A stretch of DNA of 64,000 nucleotides from Gracilariopsis chorda. Lineage: Eukaryota > Rhodophyta > Florideophyceae > Gracilariales > Gracilariaceae. Each line of letters opens with the position of its first letter. Positions within the stretch are counted from its first letter, which is position 1. Positions 9,550 through 19,387 of this stretch are shown in pieces. The stretch is taken from assembly GCA_003194525.1 (NCBI GenBank), contig NBIV01000182.1:1-64000 (forward strand), written 5' to 3'. Under the pieces are notes generated by a model. That model was not told the origin of the DNA. It ran no database searches and saw only the letters and a program-made list of their open reading frames with translations. The position numbers were made by a program, and so were the translations under genes.

Positions 9550-12198
9550 TTACTCCGCTTCCTCCTCTTCCTCCTCTTCCTCGTCTGGGAATACGTTTTC
9601 AGCGTCGTCTCTACCATCGAAACCACTGTTCGAGGAACCTGCACTACCAACTACCAATGTCTCCTTGGTCTTCCTCCTCACCTTTCGCTTGGGGGACGGT
9701 ACTTCGACATCACTTTCGCCGTCATAGTCGAATAAACCCTTCGGTACTCTACGACGTTGCTCAGCGCGCCTTCTCTTCAAACGCGAGTCCCCAACCTCCA
9801 CTTTGTCATCATCATCTTCGCTTTCCTCTCTCTCAACACAACCTTCGATATCGTCACCCTTTTCGTTCATAACAATGCTGAAGTGCTTCGTGAAGAGCTT
9901 CATCGTCTGCGTGAAGTCCTTGGAGTACGCAGCCATGTAAGTACCCCGCAACTGCTCAACTGACGTGTTCATCTGCTTCGCTACTAAACCCAAGAACTCG
10001 TCCTCCGACAACTTACTGTCCTTAAACATTCCTTGCCGGTAGCTGTGAAGCATGGATGTTGCGTAACTTGCGCGCAGGGTCATTGCCGTGACGTTGGTGA
10101 GCTTTGGGTCTACGCCTCGCATGAAAGCACGGATGGAGTGACTCACATTGTTGGGAGTCATGTACTCTCCTGTTCGAGTATGGAGAAGAAGCGGCTCGTT
10201 CTTTCGGAAGACAGCAGATGGCTTAACGTGCCGGCGGTTGAGTAGGATCGGCCTTATCACGTCCACGTGAAACGTAATGTATGGAAGCACGATGACTGGG
10301 AATGTGACATCCGGTATGTCGAGGGCACGAGCGGTTTTCTCTCTGAACGTCTTCACATTGACAACCTCCTGGGTAAGCTCATCGTCTCCGTACACTGCCT
10401 CTAAAACCTTTCGGGGCGGACATTGTAGACGTGCGTACGCTTGGGGTCTCTGGCCACCACCGCTGAGCGTCAGCAAGCCCAAAAATTTAAGGCACCACTT
10501 CTGAATTAGTCCACTTGTCTTCGCCAACATCCTCTCCGCAGACCCTGGCCCCTTCCTCTCCGCCCTTTCAAAGTAAGAGTCAATGATGTCTTCCAGAACG
10601 GCCCTTGCCAGACGAATACCCTTCTTGATCTGGCTTTCGGTTACGATGCGGTGCTCTTTGACGCGGCGATCAGCATCCTGCTTCTGTCTGGCGTCCTCCC
10701 TGTACTTGCACTTTGCCGCATTGAAGGTGGTTGTTAGATACAAAGCCACTCTTGCGATCCGAAGACGGGTTGCATCGTCATTGAACTTAAGCGTCGCATA
10801 TTTTGTGACAATGTGAAGAGCGTTGCACTTCGATGCCACAGTTGAGGACGAAGAGGTGGTAATGAAATGGTTCACAAACACTTGGACGAGGTCTTCTTTG
10901 GCCAGTTGTCTGAAAAGTGCCCTTTCCTTCCATCCATCGTAGCGGCCCAATCGTTTGGAACTAATACACCACCGCAGGAACTGGCCCACAATCGACTGCA
11001 ACAGCTTGAAACTGGATCCGGATGCCATATTCATTAGCTCCTTTGTGCGATATCGAAGCGTATAGATTTCATTCAGGTCAAGGCAGTTGTACCGGTTAAC
11101 TTTGAGTCCGGAATACGCGGCCGAACCCTTTCCCACACACCGATTTGAGTTCTTCATACGAGCGTCGTGACTGGAAAAGAAGCCGGGGTCGCGAGCTACT
11201 GCAAGATCCACCAAACCTTTCCACAACCCCTCTGGAGTATCAGGCTTGTTGCTATGGTCACCCATCGTGGCTTGAAGTGAATGTATACTGAGCAGTGCCG
11301 CAGCGTTACCCCGGTTACGTGGGCTTTGAAAGATGTCAGCCCTTTCATGGAACAGTTCGTTGTTCCTATTCTTCAAGGTGCGCTCTTGCCTTTGTAACAT
11401 TTCTCGAAGATCGACCTGTGTTTCTTCAAGACCCTCCTCCCCTCTGGCTGTAACATCTTGACTGACCTCCTCCTCGTATTCTTCTTCGTCCAAACCCCGC
11501 TCAGTATCAACTCCGTCGACATCCAGCACCGCTTCCGTGTTGTCTAAACCACTTCCTTCCTCTGGGGTCTCTGCAACGACCTGAACAACGTTGATGCCAG
11601 CTTGCTCAACAGCTTCCACCTCCTGTTCATCTTCTGATACCTGCTTTCCAATTTCCTCTCTCGAGAACTCCTCGACGTTCTCAACGAGGACCCCAACGGG
11701 TACTACGGGGTTCCCGGCGACCACTTCTGCGTTATGAGTGGAGCTTCGTACATTCCTTGGAGCACCTGCCCTCGCACTTGCAGCATTTGCGTTTCGGGCT
11801 TTCAGACTCGGAATCAGGATGCGGGTTGGGCTTTCGGATTGCGGATGGTAGTTGCCCTTCGGAACAGCATTGCCCTCGTTAACATGTGTGGAGGTACTCT
11901 GAGCTTTGGATGCAACACCTTGCGGTGCTTGACGGCGGCGTACAGGAGAGCTTAACGACGCCGCAACGCCTAGCTTTTTCGTCACACCCTGAGCGGCTGT
12001 CGGACCCGTCGGGGGCTGGTCAGTGCGAAGTGCAGAGGAACCATTCGTACTGCCGTTTGCAGTCGGTGGTCGTTCGTGCGACACAGCGGCAGTGTCGGAG
12101 GATGTAGCTTTCTTCCGGTAAAGGGATCGGATTGGTTTTGCTAGTCCAAGGCGTGAAGAATTGTTGGATTTGAGGTGATGGAACAGAACGCTCTTCAT
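9550..12198 (-). CDS. Tyrosine-recombinase-like protein, 882 aa
   Basis: Intact minus-strand frame; the first ATG is at 12,196-12,198 (MKSVLFHHLK), with an open non-ATG extension to 12,432. Residue numbers below count from 12,432. Residues 79-300 are Ser/Ala-rich then strongly acidic. About 380-640 resembles an alpha-helical core-binding region, and 640-850 resembles the catalytic domain of tyrosine recombinases. Arg662 in GGGQRPQAYARL matches the first box. Arg787 in MTLRASYATSML matches the HxxR box, but Met replaces His. Tyr832 or Tyr836 in QLRGTYMAAYSKD is the likely nucleophile. The tail has a poly-Glu end and basic RRKTK clusters. Eukaryotic relatives would be Crypton or Starship-captain type recombinases, which mobilise DNA elements by cut-and-join. 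Missing His residues leave activity uncertain, so the fold call is moderate and the mobile-element role is inference. Confidence 0.6.
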   Translation of the reverse strand: MKSVLFHHLKSNNSSRLGLAKPIRSLYRKKATSSDTAAVSHERPPTANGSTNGSSALRTDQPPTGPTAAQGVTKKLGVAASLSSPVRRRQAPQGVASKAQSTSTHVNEGNAVPKGNYHPQSESPTRILIPSLKARNANAASARAGAPRNVRSSTHNAEVVAGNPVVPVGVLVENVEEFSREEIGKQVSEDEQEVEAVEQAGINVVQVVAETPEEGSGLDNTEAVLDVDGVDTERGLDEEEYEEEVSQDVTARGEEGLEETQVDLREMLQRQERTLKNRNNELFHERADIFQSPRNRGNAAALLSIHSLQATMGDHSNKPDTPEGLWKGLVDLAVARDPGFFSSHDARMKNSNRCVGKGSAAYSGLKVNRYNCLDLNEIYTLRYRTKELMNMASGSSFKLLQSIVGQFLRWCISSKRLGRYDGWKERALFRQLAKEDLVQVFVNHFITTSSSSTVASKCNALHIVTKYATLKFNDDATRLRIARVALYLTTTFNAAKCKYREDARQKQDADRRVKEHRIVTESQIKKGIRLARAVLEDIIDSYFERAERKGPGSAERMLAKTSGLIQKWCLKFLGLLTLSGGGQRPQAYARLQCPPRKVLEAVYGDDELTQEVVNVKTFREKTARALDIPDVTFPVIVLPYITFHVDVIRPILLNRRHVKPSAVFRKNEPLLLHTRTGEYMTPNNVSHSIRAFMRGVDPKLTNVTAMTLRASYATSMLHSYRQGMFKDSKLSEDEFLGLVAKQMNTSVEQLRGTYMAAYSKDFTQTMKLFTKHFSIVMNEKGDDIEGCVEREESEDDDDKVEVGDSRLKRRRAEQRRRVPKGLFDYDGESDVEVPSPKRKVRRKTKETLVVGSAGSSNSGFDGRDDAENVFPDEEEEEEEEAE

Positions 12199-12638
12199 GT
12201 TGTGTATCAAGCTAACGGCGATGAATACGGAACAAACTGGCGATGGTGTGTTTTGTTCGTAGGCAACTATTCGGAGAGCAGAGATGAAACGGAAGGACTG
12301 CAGCTCTGTACACTTCACGACTCGGTGTGGTAATGCTTCAAAACTGAAAACCGTCTCCTGATTTCTGGGATCACTAACAGTGATGGGTACACCAGCGATG
12401 CATCGTGACTTCTTTGCCCTTGCGTACGTCACGCTTTATCGACACAACGCGCGCAACTGTCTTCTCTACTCAGCCACACAGGTCACTCAAACACACGCTT
12501 TATAGTAACTGGACACTTCTTTCGGCCTTCCACCCCTCACCGTCAGCTCGAAGGGTAAGGCAAAGGGCGTACAATGTGGTCCACGGCACACGATGGTGCG
12601 CGTGCCACATGGACTGTGTAATTTCAAAGAGCGCGGTG

Positions 12639-12695
12639 TTACGTAATGTACAGTGTGCTGTCAATAAAAAAGGCAGCGCACTGTACTTTACGTAA
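12639..12695. repeat. Inverted repeat, 22-nt arms, upstream of recombinase gene
   Basis: Arms at 12,639-12,660 and 12,674-12,695 (outer ends TTACGTAA, inner CAGTGTGCTG against CAGCGCACTG) pair at 20 of 22 positions around a 13-nt A-rich loop. It lies about 440 bases upstream of the recombinase ATG. Each outer end is itself the palindrome TTACGTAA. It could be a recombinase binding site, an element end, or a transcript hairpin. Confidence 0.75.
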
Positions 12696-12699
12696 TGTG

Positions 12700-13200
12700 C
12701 TTCTGCGCTGGCGCTACCTGTAAACCCCTTCCATCACATAACAGCACGATGTATATTGCTCTACGATCAAAATCTCGATGTACGCATCTACTTGCAGTGT
12801 CGTCCTTTTTCCACATGCCTTCTGCTCTCGTTTGGGTGACATCTTTGTCACCTGCACGGTGTAGTGATAGCAATTAGTAGAGAGTCGTCTCGAATGGGGG
12901 GATTCGGAAGAAACCCTTTCAACCCTTCCCGGGGAGGCCTCGATGGGTGGAAACGGGGAAACACTAAACCCATTTCGGGGAATCTCAGTGTAGCCTGTAC
13001 CCTAGACACCCCTCACCTAAAACACCATAGACTGACGTTCCCGGTCCGTAGAGACTTGCACAACTTAGTAATGTATTTGATTAAGCTAATTCCTTCCTAA
13101 AACTAACCTAGAGTAGAAAAAGGTAACGGGAAAAAAACAAAACCCCCCCACACACGCACACATTGCGCAGCGTGCATGGCCAGTGCATGGTGCAGAATGT
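12700..13200. other. Gene-free stretch
   Basis: No protein-like frame is supported here. A short C-run followed by an alternating CA tract (13,142-13,163) and ordinary mixed sequence are present. Confidence 0.4.
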
Positions 13201-13282
13201 GCGTGTGTGGAGAATCGAACCCATGATCACCGGTGTGGTAGCGCAGCGGGCATGGCCAGTACCCACTGCGCTACCGCAGCGA
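13199..13282 (-). pseudogene. tRNA-like / SINE-like relic with A and B boxes
   Basis: On the minus strand, 13,273-13,262 reads TAGCGCAGTGGG, matching the RNA polymerase III A-box consensus, and 13,221-13,211 reads GGTTCGATTCT, close to the B box. The spacing of about 40 nt is normal for a tRNA. The stems are poorly kept: the T stem does not pair and no convincing anticodon arm is seen. The sequence also holds a perfect 10-nt inverted repeat (GGTAGCGCAG and CTGCGCTACC). It is most likely a decayed tRNA or the head of a tRNA-derived SINE. Confidence 0.45.
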
Positions 13283-13365
13283 TTTTCATTTGGCAAAACA
13301 CCTCAGCTTTGCTCTTCTTAAAGCAATTAGTGGCGGTGTAATGCGTTGTAAAGCGCCAGCTGCAA

Positions 13366-13448
13366 TCGCGTACGTGTGCTGCGTGTCACTGCGTGTGGTG
13401 CGTGTCATGTGCGTGTGATGCGTGTCACTTGTGTGTAATACGTGTCAC
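13366..13448. repeat. Imperfect GTGCGTGTCAC short tandem repeat
   Basis: Run of related 9-11-nt words (GTGTGCTGCGTGTCAC, GTGTGATGCGTGTCAC, TACGTGTCAC). Units vary, so it is an old microsatellite-like tract. No gene is seen. Confidence 0.55.
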
Positions 13449-13534
13449 ACCCCAAGGTCCCAGCCTGGGCGGGTGGCTCGTGCCAGGTGCCAGCGGCCGG
13501 TTGCCGTGGGTGGAAACCCCACTGTTACCCGCGT

Positions 13535-13826
13535 AAAACCACCCATAAACTGAAAACCCACCGTAAAACCACCGTAAAACCACTCTATCAATAAAACCCC
13601 AACGCAAAACCTAAAAAACCCCTAAAACCCCACTGAAAACCCTTTGAAAACCGCGCAAAACCACAGAAAACCTGAAAACCTCGTAAATCCTGAAATCCTC
13701 CTATATCTATAGAATCCTATAATCCTACAAAACCTGAAAACCTGAAATCCTAATATCCACGAAACCATACCCCATTCGTAAATCCAAAAAAACATTGGTC
13801 TCTATAGCTATAGACGTGAAAACCCT
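13535..13826. repeat. Subtelomeric repeat, copy 2
   Basis: Second copy of the sequence found at about 700-968, including the CCACTCTATC, AAACCGCGCAAAACC and CTATATCTATAG words, and ending at 13,799-13,826 with the same CTATAGCTATAG then GTGAAAACCC motif. After the motif the two copies diverge completely. This marks a junction between a repeated flank and different downstream modules. Confidence 0.8.
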
Positions 13827-13961
13827 CTCATTCCTGCTCCTCTTAACTCTGACTGTGTCGCTGTAATGGTACTGTAATGACATGCATACGTGGCATACGT
13901 TTCCGCTCCCGTGCTAGCAAACCCCGCGTTTTTGTCCCAAAAAATACCAAATACGCCTTGC

Positions 13962-13998
13962 GTGCACAAATGGGGGAAGGCTTCCCCCATTTGTGCAC
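13962..13998. repeat. Palindrome with AAATGGGGGAAG core (copy 3, 18-nt arms)
   Basis: Perfect 18-nt arms (GTGCACAAATGGGGGAAG and its complement) around one G. It is a relative of the palindromes at 6360 and 6842, with AAG for AAT next to the centre and new outer arms. Confidence 0.85.
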
Positions 13999-14009
13999 AT
14001 GCCTCCACC

Positions 14010-14450
14010 ACAACATGTACAAAACCCCTAAAAACCCCATGGAAATCATGCTAAAAACCCATTGAAAATCCCTAAAACCATCTACAAACCACAGGAAAAC
14101 CCCAAAAACCCAACTGATATCCTAAAAACCCACTCGAAAACCAAACCTAAATCTCTAGAACCCCTCTAAAATCCAACTAAAATCCCAAAATCCTCTGAAA
14201 TCCTTAAAATCCCCTAAAAATCCATAAAACCGCTATAGTCTATAAAATCTCTCAAATCCTCTAAAATCCATCAAACCGCTATAGTCTATAAAATCCCTCC
14301 AATCCTCCACAATCCTCCACTCCCCTAAAATCACCATCAATCTCCCACTCCCCTATAATCATCCCCACTCCATAATATCCTTCAAAACTGCCCCTTTTCA
14401 AAAATCCTTAAAATCTAAAATCTCTATACCTATAGTCGTGAAAACCCCGC
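14010..14450. repeat. Degenerate telomere-like tract ending in the CTATAG motif
   Basis: A/C-rich sequence of decayed CCCTAAAA units (AAAACCCCTAAAAACCCC, AATCCCCTAAAAATCC, CTATAGTCTATAAAATC twice), with no gene. It ends at 14,421-14,448 with TCTCTATACCTATAG then GTGAAAACCCC, the third instance of the motif at 941 and 13,799. Confidence 0.65.
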
Positions 14451-14594
14451 TTGCCGACACCCCTCAGAACCAAGCGCAAACCCAAACTTAATTGCAAAAC
14501 TACTATAAAATTTCTTACTTGTACCAACAAGAAGGTCGAAGCCGTGGTTACCCCTTCATTCTTCCACACCTAAAATCAATCTCTCTCCCGTTCC

Positions 14595-17500
14595 TTACCC
14601 CACATCACTCCCCGCTTCCAGTTCCTCCTCGCCGCTTCCTGATTCCATCTCTATATCCACAACGTCATCTATTCCGTCCTCATTCTCCACATCATGGCTC
14701 GCTTCTTCACCATCCAATGGGTGCCCTCCTCGCGTTCCATCGCATGCACAATTCCCTCGTGCGTCATTATAAAGCGCCCTTCCCCTTTCGCACTTTATGT
14801 ACCATCCATGCTTTTTCCAGTATTGATGATTGCGTTCCAACACGTCCGGTTCGATTCTACTCGCAAAGCCGGTTGCTCACTGTAGGTCGTAACGAAAAAC
14901 TCCAGCATCTTCCCTGACACATCTTCACCGTCCCCTACCCTAAACGGACAATCCAAATCAATTGCAAACCCGGGTAGAACGCAAAAGCCTTTCTCCTTCA
15001 CCTCCTGCCGTTTTTCTGCGAAAAACTGCACACCCAAAGAGTCCATATAGCGTACTTCGGTTTCTGAAGGCTGACCACCGCCCAAACGTACACCGCCAGC
15101 GCTCTTGGTCCCACTTTGCTGTAGACCTTTAAGCACGCATATGATCTCCCAACCCAAATCATCGTAGCAATGCTTTGCGGCATGCTAGTACACCGTGTGG
15201 TGAACAATCCACAGTTCGTCTACCGTGAGCACCTCGGGCGCGATGTCCAGGTGGAAAGTGAAGCGCCTTGAGCCACGGCAGCACTTGTTGAATTCAATTC
15301 TCGTTCTTAGACCAAAGACCAGGAGGCATAAAGGCATAACTGCACCAGCGAGGATACCCATCTTCCGATTCGTACGGCTCGCTCCGAGTGAGCGTGCTGG
15401 GCCACTCATACAGATTTGCGTCGTGGAATAACCGTTCCACAACATCCTCTTCACCGCCGTCCGCTCGAAACGCTTCGTCACCGTCGCTACCATCATCCTC
15501 ATCCTCGGTGCCTACCTCTTCTTCATTTACGATCCCCACACCACGAATGTTGTTCTCCCTGAACAACATAAGCCATCCTTCATTTTCCAAACTGTGAAGG
15601 AAACGTATGGTTGCAGGCGGCAACCGACCGCCTCTTCTACCGACCTTCCGAATAGGACCGCGGCGCAATGTGCTGCGGGCATCTACAGAAGATGCAGGAG
15701 TCACCACGGTCCTCACGTTACGGCGGCGATGGAGGCTTCGTCGTACGCCCCTTGAGCTACTCGATCCACCTCTTGAATGAACACTATATGCCGGTGCTGA
15801 ACTTCGTGGCGTTCCACTCACCATTTCAACCTCCCCGTCCTCCCCAGCTTGTTCGACATCCTGAACTGCAATTTCCATAGGCTCTGCCTCTTGCTGGACG
15901 AATGCACCGGCTTCTGAGAGCTCTACATCGCCCTGGCCTTCATCTTCAGCATTAACGCACAACTTGGGCATCCACTTCCCCAGCTTACCCTTGAACGTGC
16001 TCACAGCCCGCCCAATGGTTACTTCACGCAAATCCATACGCGGCACTTTCACGAACCCGTTGACTTGTTCAACGCCGAAAGCCTCGACTGTGGTCGTTCC
16101 GTTTGCAAATGCCGACATTCTAATTTCCTGTCGTAGAAATTCCTCCACATCAAGGCTGAGGGCGCGAGCCCACAACTTAATTTCGCGGCTGAACGCAACC
16201 ACCCGGCTGTAAAAGTACGACCGCACCAGCTCAAACCCACCTCGAATGTCGGGGCCCTTCGGTCCCATATAAAACTTGAGGCATTCCATCGCGAATGAGA
16301 AGTCACGAACATCCAGTTTCAGTAGCATATCACTGGAAACGTGTGAGAGCCCGATGGCGGGCCGCTCGTCAGACAACTTCTCAAACACCGGTAGAACCGC
16401 ACGCACTCGCGCTAGGTTAAGACCCACATCAGCAAAACGACGAAGCTGACATGTTTCTAACTTCCCGATCACCTCGCTCGACTTCAGCACACCCGCCAAT
16501 TGCGAAGGGGTAATTTCTTCCACCCCCACTCCGCGTTCCACTTGTACGGTTCCTAACATACTGACTGTGGAGTGTACGCGATCCGCGAAGCGCATCTTCA
16601 GCACCGCCTACGACGTATCATTCAATAATGTTCCAAGACGAAGAATCTCACTAGGTGTGAGGTCCTTACCATCTCGCCTGTTCCACATCAACACGCGCAA
16701 TGCTTGCGTGATCTGCCGCCACAACTCCGATTTAGCCTGCCGACGCCGATGTATAATTCGATGGTGCCTGCCATCTATGAGTTCAACACGTCGAACAATA
16801 CGCCCGTTCTCTACAATCCGTCCTCCAAAGGACGCCCGTTTTTGTCCACGGTAACATTCATCATGCCAGACGAATACAGCAAACCCTTCCGATCAAACTG
16901 CTCTTCCAGTTGCTGCAAATGATTCGCACTCATACCACGCGGACTGAAGTGAGGATCATCAATGAGGTCTCACTCAATTATATATTCCTGTACTTCACAA
17001 TCACTGAAGTTTATACGCTCGTACACAATGCAGGTGCCTATATCCATCAAAGTTTCGACATCACCTTCGCTGTACAGAGTGCGTGGGTTCACAATACCAT
17101 CCGGCGCTGCCGTCACCGCCACAATTTCAACCTCATCCATTTCACCCCTTTGGGTCGCGGTACCTCGCCCAGAACTACGGAGAGCAGTACCGGGAGACGC
17201 TAATGACATGCGCTCCAGCTGGGATTCGTCTTCACCATCCCCTCCACGCACCGTTGCGGGCCACAAAAGCGGTGGCATCGCCGGTAGGGTCTTGGTGCTC
17301 GCTACACCAGGCGCACGGTGCGGCGTGCCTGCACGGCTCGTACTGCCACCCGCAACTCTAGAGTTTCCGGCGACCGGCCCACGTGAAAAGTGGGTCGCCT
17401 CATTCCGACCATCCGCTCCAGAATTCGACACTGGTACTGTTTGCGACGTGGGCACCATAGCGCGTAGTGCGGAGCTTGGCGCTGTGCCAGACTTCGACAA

Positions 17501-18031
17501 GGAACGCGTCGCCAAACGATTGGACTGTACCACAACGGTGGGGCCCGAAATCTTCATGCTTGGAGGTCGAGTACCCGGATGACCACTGCTTCTAACAATC
17601 GCTCTCGTGCCGCTAGTTCGCGGGGATGCCGACACAGAACGCCCGATGGAAACAGTTCTCCTTAAACCGCTTGACCTCGGGATTTGACTTCTTAACGGCA
17701 CAGAAGCTGACGCACGTCTATGCGGGCGCATCAACGTTGAATCACATGCCACAAACAGTCCACCATGAATTTCAGACAGATGCTTCGATGGGTACTCGCC
17801 CCCTTTGAAGGGATAAAGGTACGCTGCACCCCGATCACCTGTTATGCAAACGCGGTGCACAACCACCAAATCCTCGTTTGGCTTTGCGATCTCCGAAAAC
17901 TCATGCCCATGGAGCGTAAGGCTAAGCTTTCCATCACGCAAGAACAGAACAGCGTCGCCAGCAACCTTTCCATCCGCGAAGATCCACGCTACTTCTTCGT
18001 CGGCCCTGAACGATTGTGCGCTTTTCGCCAT
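14595..18031 (-). pseudogene. Large decayed minus-strand gene, about 1,150 codons, family unknown
   Basis: Protein-like reading runs leftward from an ATG at 18,031 (MAKSAQSFRADEE) through several frames. Breaks are TGA at 16,970, a frameshift near 16,818, TAG at 16,608-16,610, a frameshift near 15,310, TAG at 15,185-15,187 and a frameshift near 14,830. On either side of each break the sequence stays protein-like, for example FSPRGMSANHLQQLEEQFDR after the first stop and RRQAKSELWRQITQAL after the first shift. The first 100 residues look folded. Residues 110-280 are Ser/Arg/Pro-rich. A later segment has GFCVLPGFAIDLDCPF, weakly recalling 2-oxoglutarate oxygenases, which is not enough for a call. 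It is probably a former subtelomeric gene of the same community as the intact genes at 1-12 kb. Confidence 0.55.
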
Positions 18032-18439
18032 GTTGAGTTCGCAGGCTTTTGGTTCCAACCTCAAGAACAACGAAAAGGGGATGTATAGAATGAATGGAAA
18101 GAGATAATAGAGGGAGTACGGATGGATACCCAGTTAACAGAAGAATAAACAAGCGGGGAGGTTGTAGATTGAGGCGACGGGCTGCAACTCTCGTGAGCGG
18201 CCACGCCAATTTGATGACGCCCGCAACGTTTTAAGTTCCCACTTGTCAATCTCAAAGGGCGCCGGCGCACCCCGGTACAGTGTATAGTAAACGGTTATGT
18301 CCCCTGCCACGTAATAATAGTACCTTGCAAAGTTCATGCCACACGCTGCGCACTCATAATCCAAAACAGTTTGGAAAGCCACACTGCAATAAGACCTTCT
18401 TCGTATGCTTTTGAGACCTCCCTTCCTGTAACAGCCCTG

Positions 18440-19225
18440 ACCAGCGCTCAAGCATTCGCGCAACTCTGCACGTGCGTACATGTACAATGGGACTATATCC
18501 CGTCGTACATGCGCGCAGTGGTCGCTCGACCATTGGCGCTCCATACAAATTACAAGTGTTTAGCCTGCAGTGGTCGAGCGACCACCGCCGCCATGTACGA
18601 CAGGACTCTCTCCTGTCGTACATGCACGCAGTGGTTTGTCGAGCACTGGCGCCTCAAAAAAAGGTATTTTTCAGACTGCAGTGGTCGAGCGAGTACCGCC
18701 CCCATGTACGACAGGACTTTTTCCTGTTGTACATACGCACCGTGGTCATTCGACCACTGGCGCTCCAAAAAATTACAGTGTTTTAGCCTGCAGAGACCGA
18801 GCGACCACCACCGCCATGTACGACAGGAAAACGTCCTATCGTACATGCGTGCAGTGGTCACTCGACCACTGGCGCCTCAAAAAATTACAATTTCTTAGCC
18901 GGCAGTGGTCGAGCGACCACTGCTGCCATGTACGACAGGAAAAACTCCTGTCGTACATGCGCGCAATGGTCGCTCGACCACTGGCGCTTCAAGAAATTAC
19001 AAATTTTTAGCCTGCAGTGGTCGAGTGACCACCACTACCATGTACGACAGGAAAAAGTCCTGTCGTACATGCGTGCAGTGGTCACTTGACCACTGGCGCC
19101 CCAAAACCTTTACAGTTTTTTAGGCCGCAATGGTCGAGCGACCACCACCGCCATGTACGATAGGACAGGTACCTGTGGTACATAGCCGCATTGGTTGCTC
19201 GACCACTGGCGGCCCAAAAACGACT
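18440..19225. repeat. Tandem array of about seven 112-bp units of nested palindromes
   Basis: Units start at about 18,459 (diverged), 18,571, 18,682, 18,794, 18,906, 19,018 and 19,131, spaced 111-113 bp. Each unit contains a short palindrome (TGGTCGAGCGACCA), a strong hairpin (TGTACGACAGGA, 4-7-nt loop, TCCTGTCGTACA), a mirror of the first palindrome (TGGTCGCTCGACCA, CACTGGCGC) and an A/T spacer (AAAATTACAATTTTTTAGCC). Changes in one arm are sometimes matched in the other (CGAGTGACC with GTCACTTGAC), hinting that pairing is kept. Open frames through the array are by-products of its periodicity. Diverged relatives occur at 27.0-27.6 kb and 28.9 kb. Confidence 0.9.
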
Positions 19226-19387
19226 TATTACCCAGCTGCGGTCGGCGCGCAGGATGTATTCCTGACGTTCAAACCCCTAAGCCTCTGTCTTCACCTCCCT
19301 TTCCCCTAAGTGATCGTCTCAAGTTCCGTATCTCTACGCTTCCCAATCTTTCCTTCCTTTCCCCCTCTTTTTAACATTGGTGTAATT

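Noticed and set aside
6360-13998. The AAATGGGGG word taken as the AATGGGGGG-type telomere repeat of Cyanidiales red algae.
   Set aside because: It occurs only inside palindromes, never in tandem, and the true terminal array has a different unit.
18354-19123. Several overlapping 70-175-codon frames with repeated peptides such as DRTFSCRT.
   Set aside because: They arise from the 112-bp periodic array read in several phases and on both strands, not from selection for protein.
18440-19225. CRISPR array.
   Set aside because: The units are wholly repeated, with no unique spacers, and the genome is eukaryotic.
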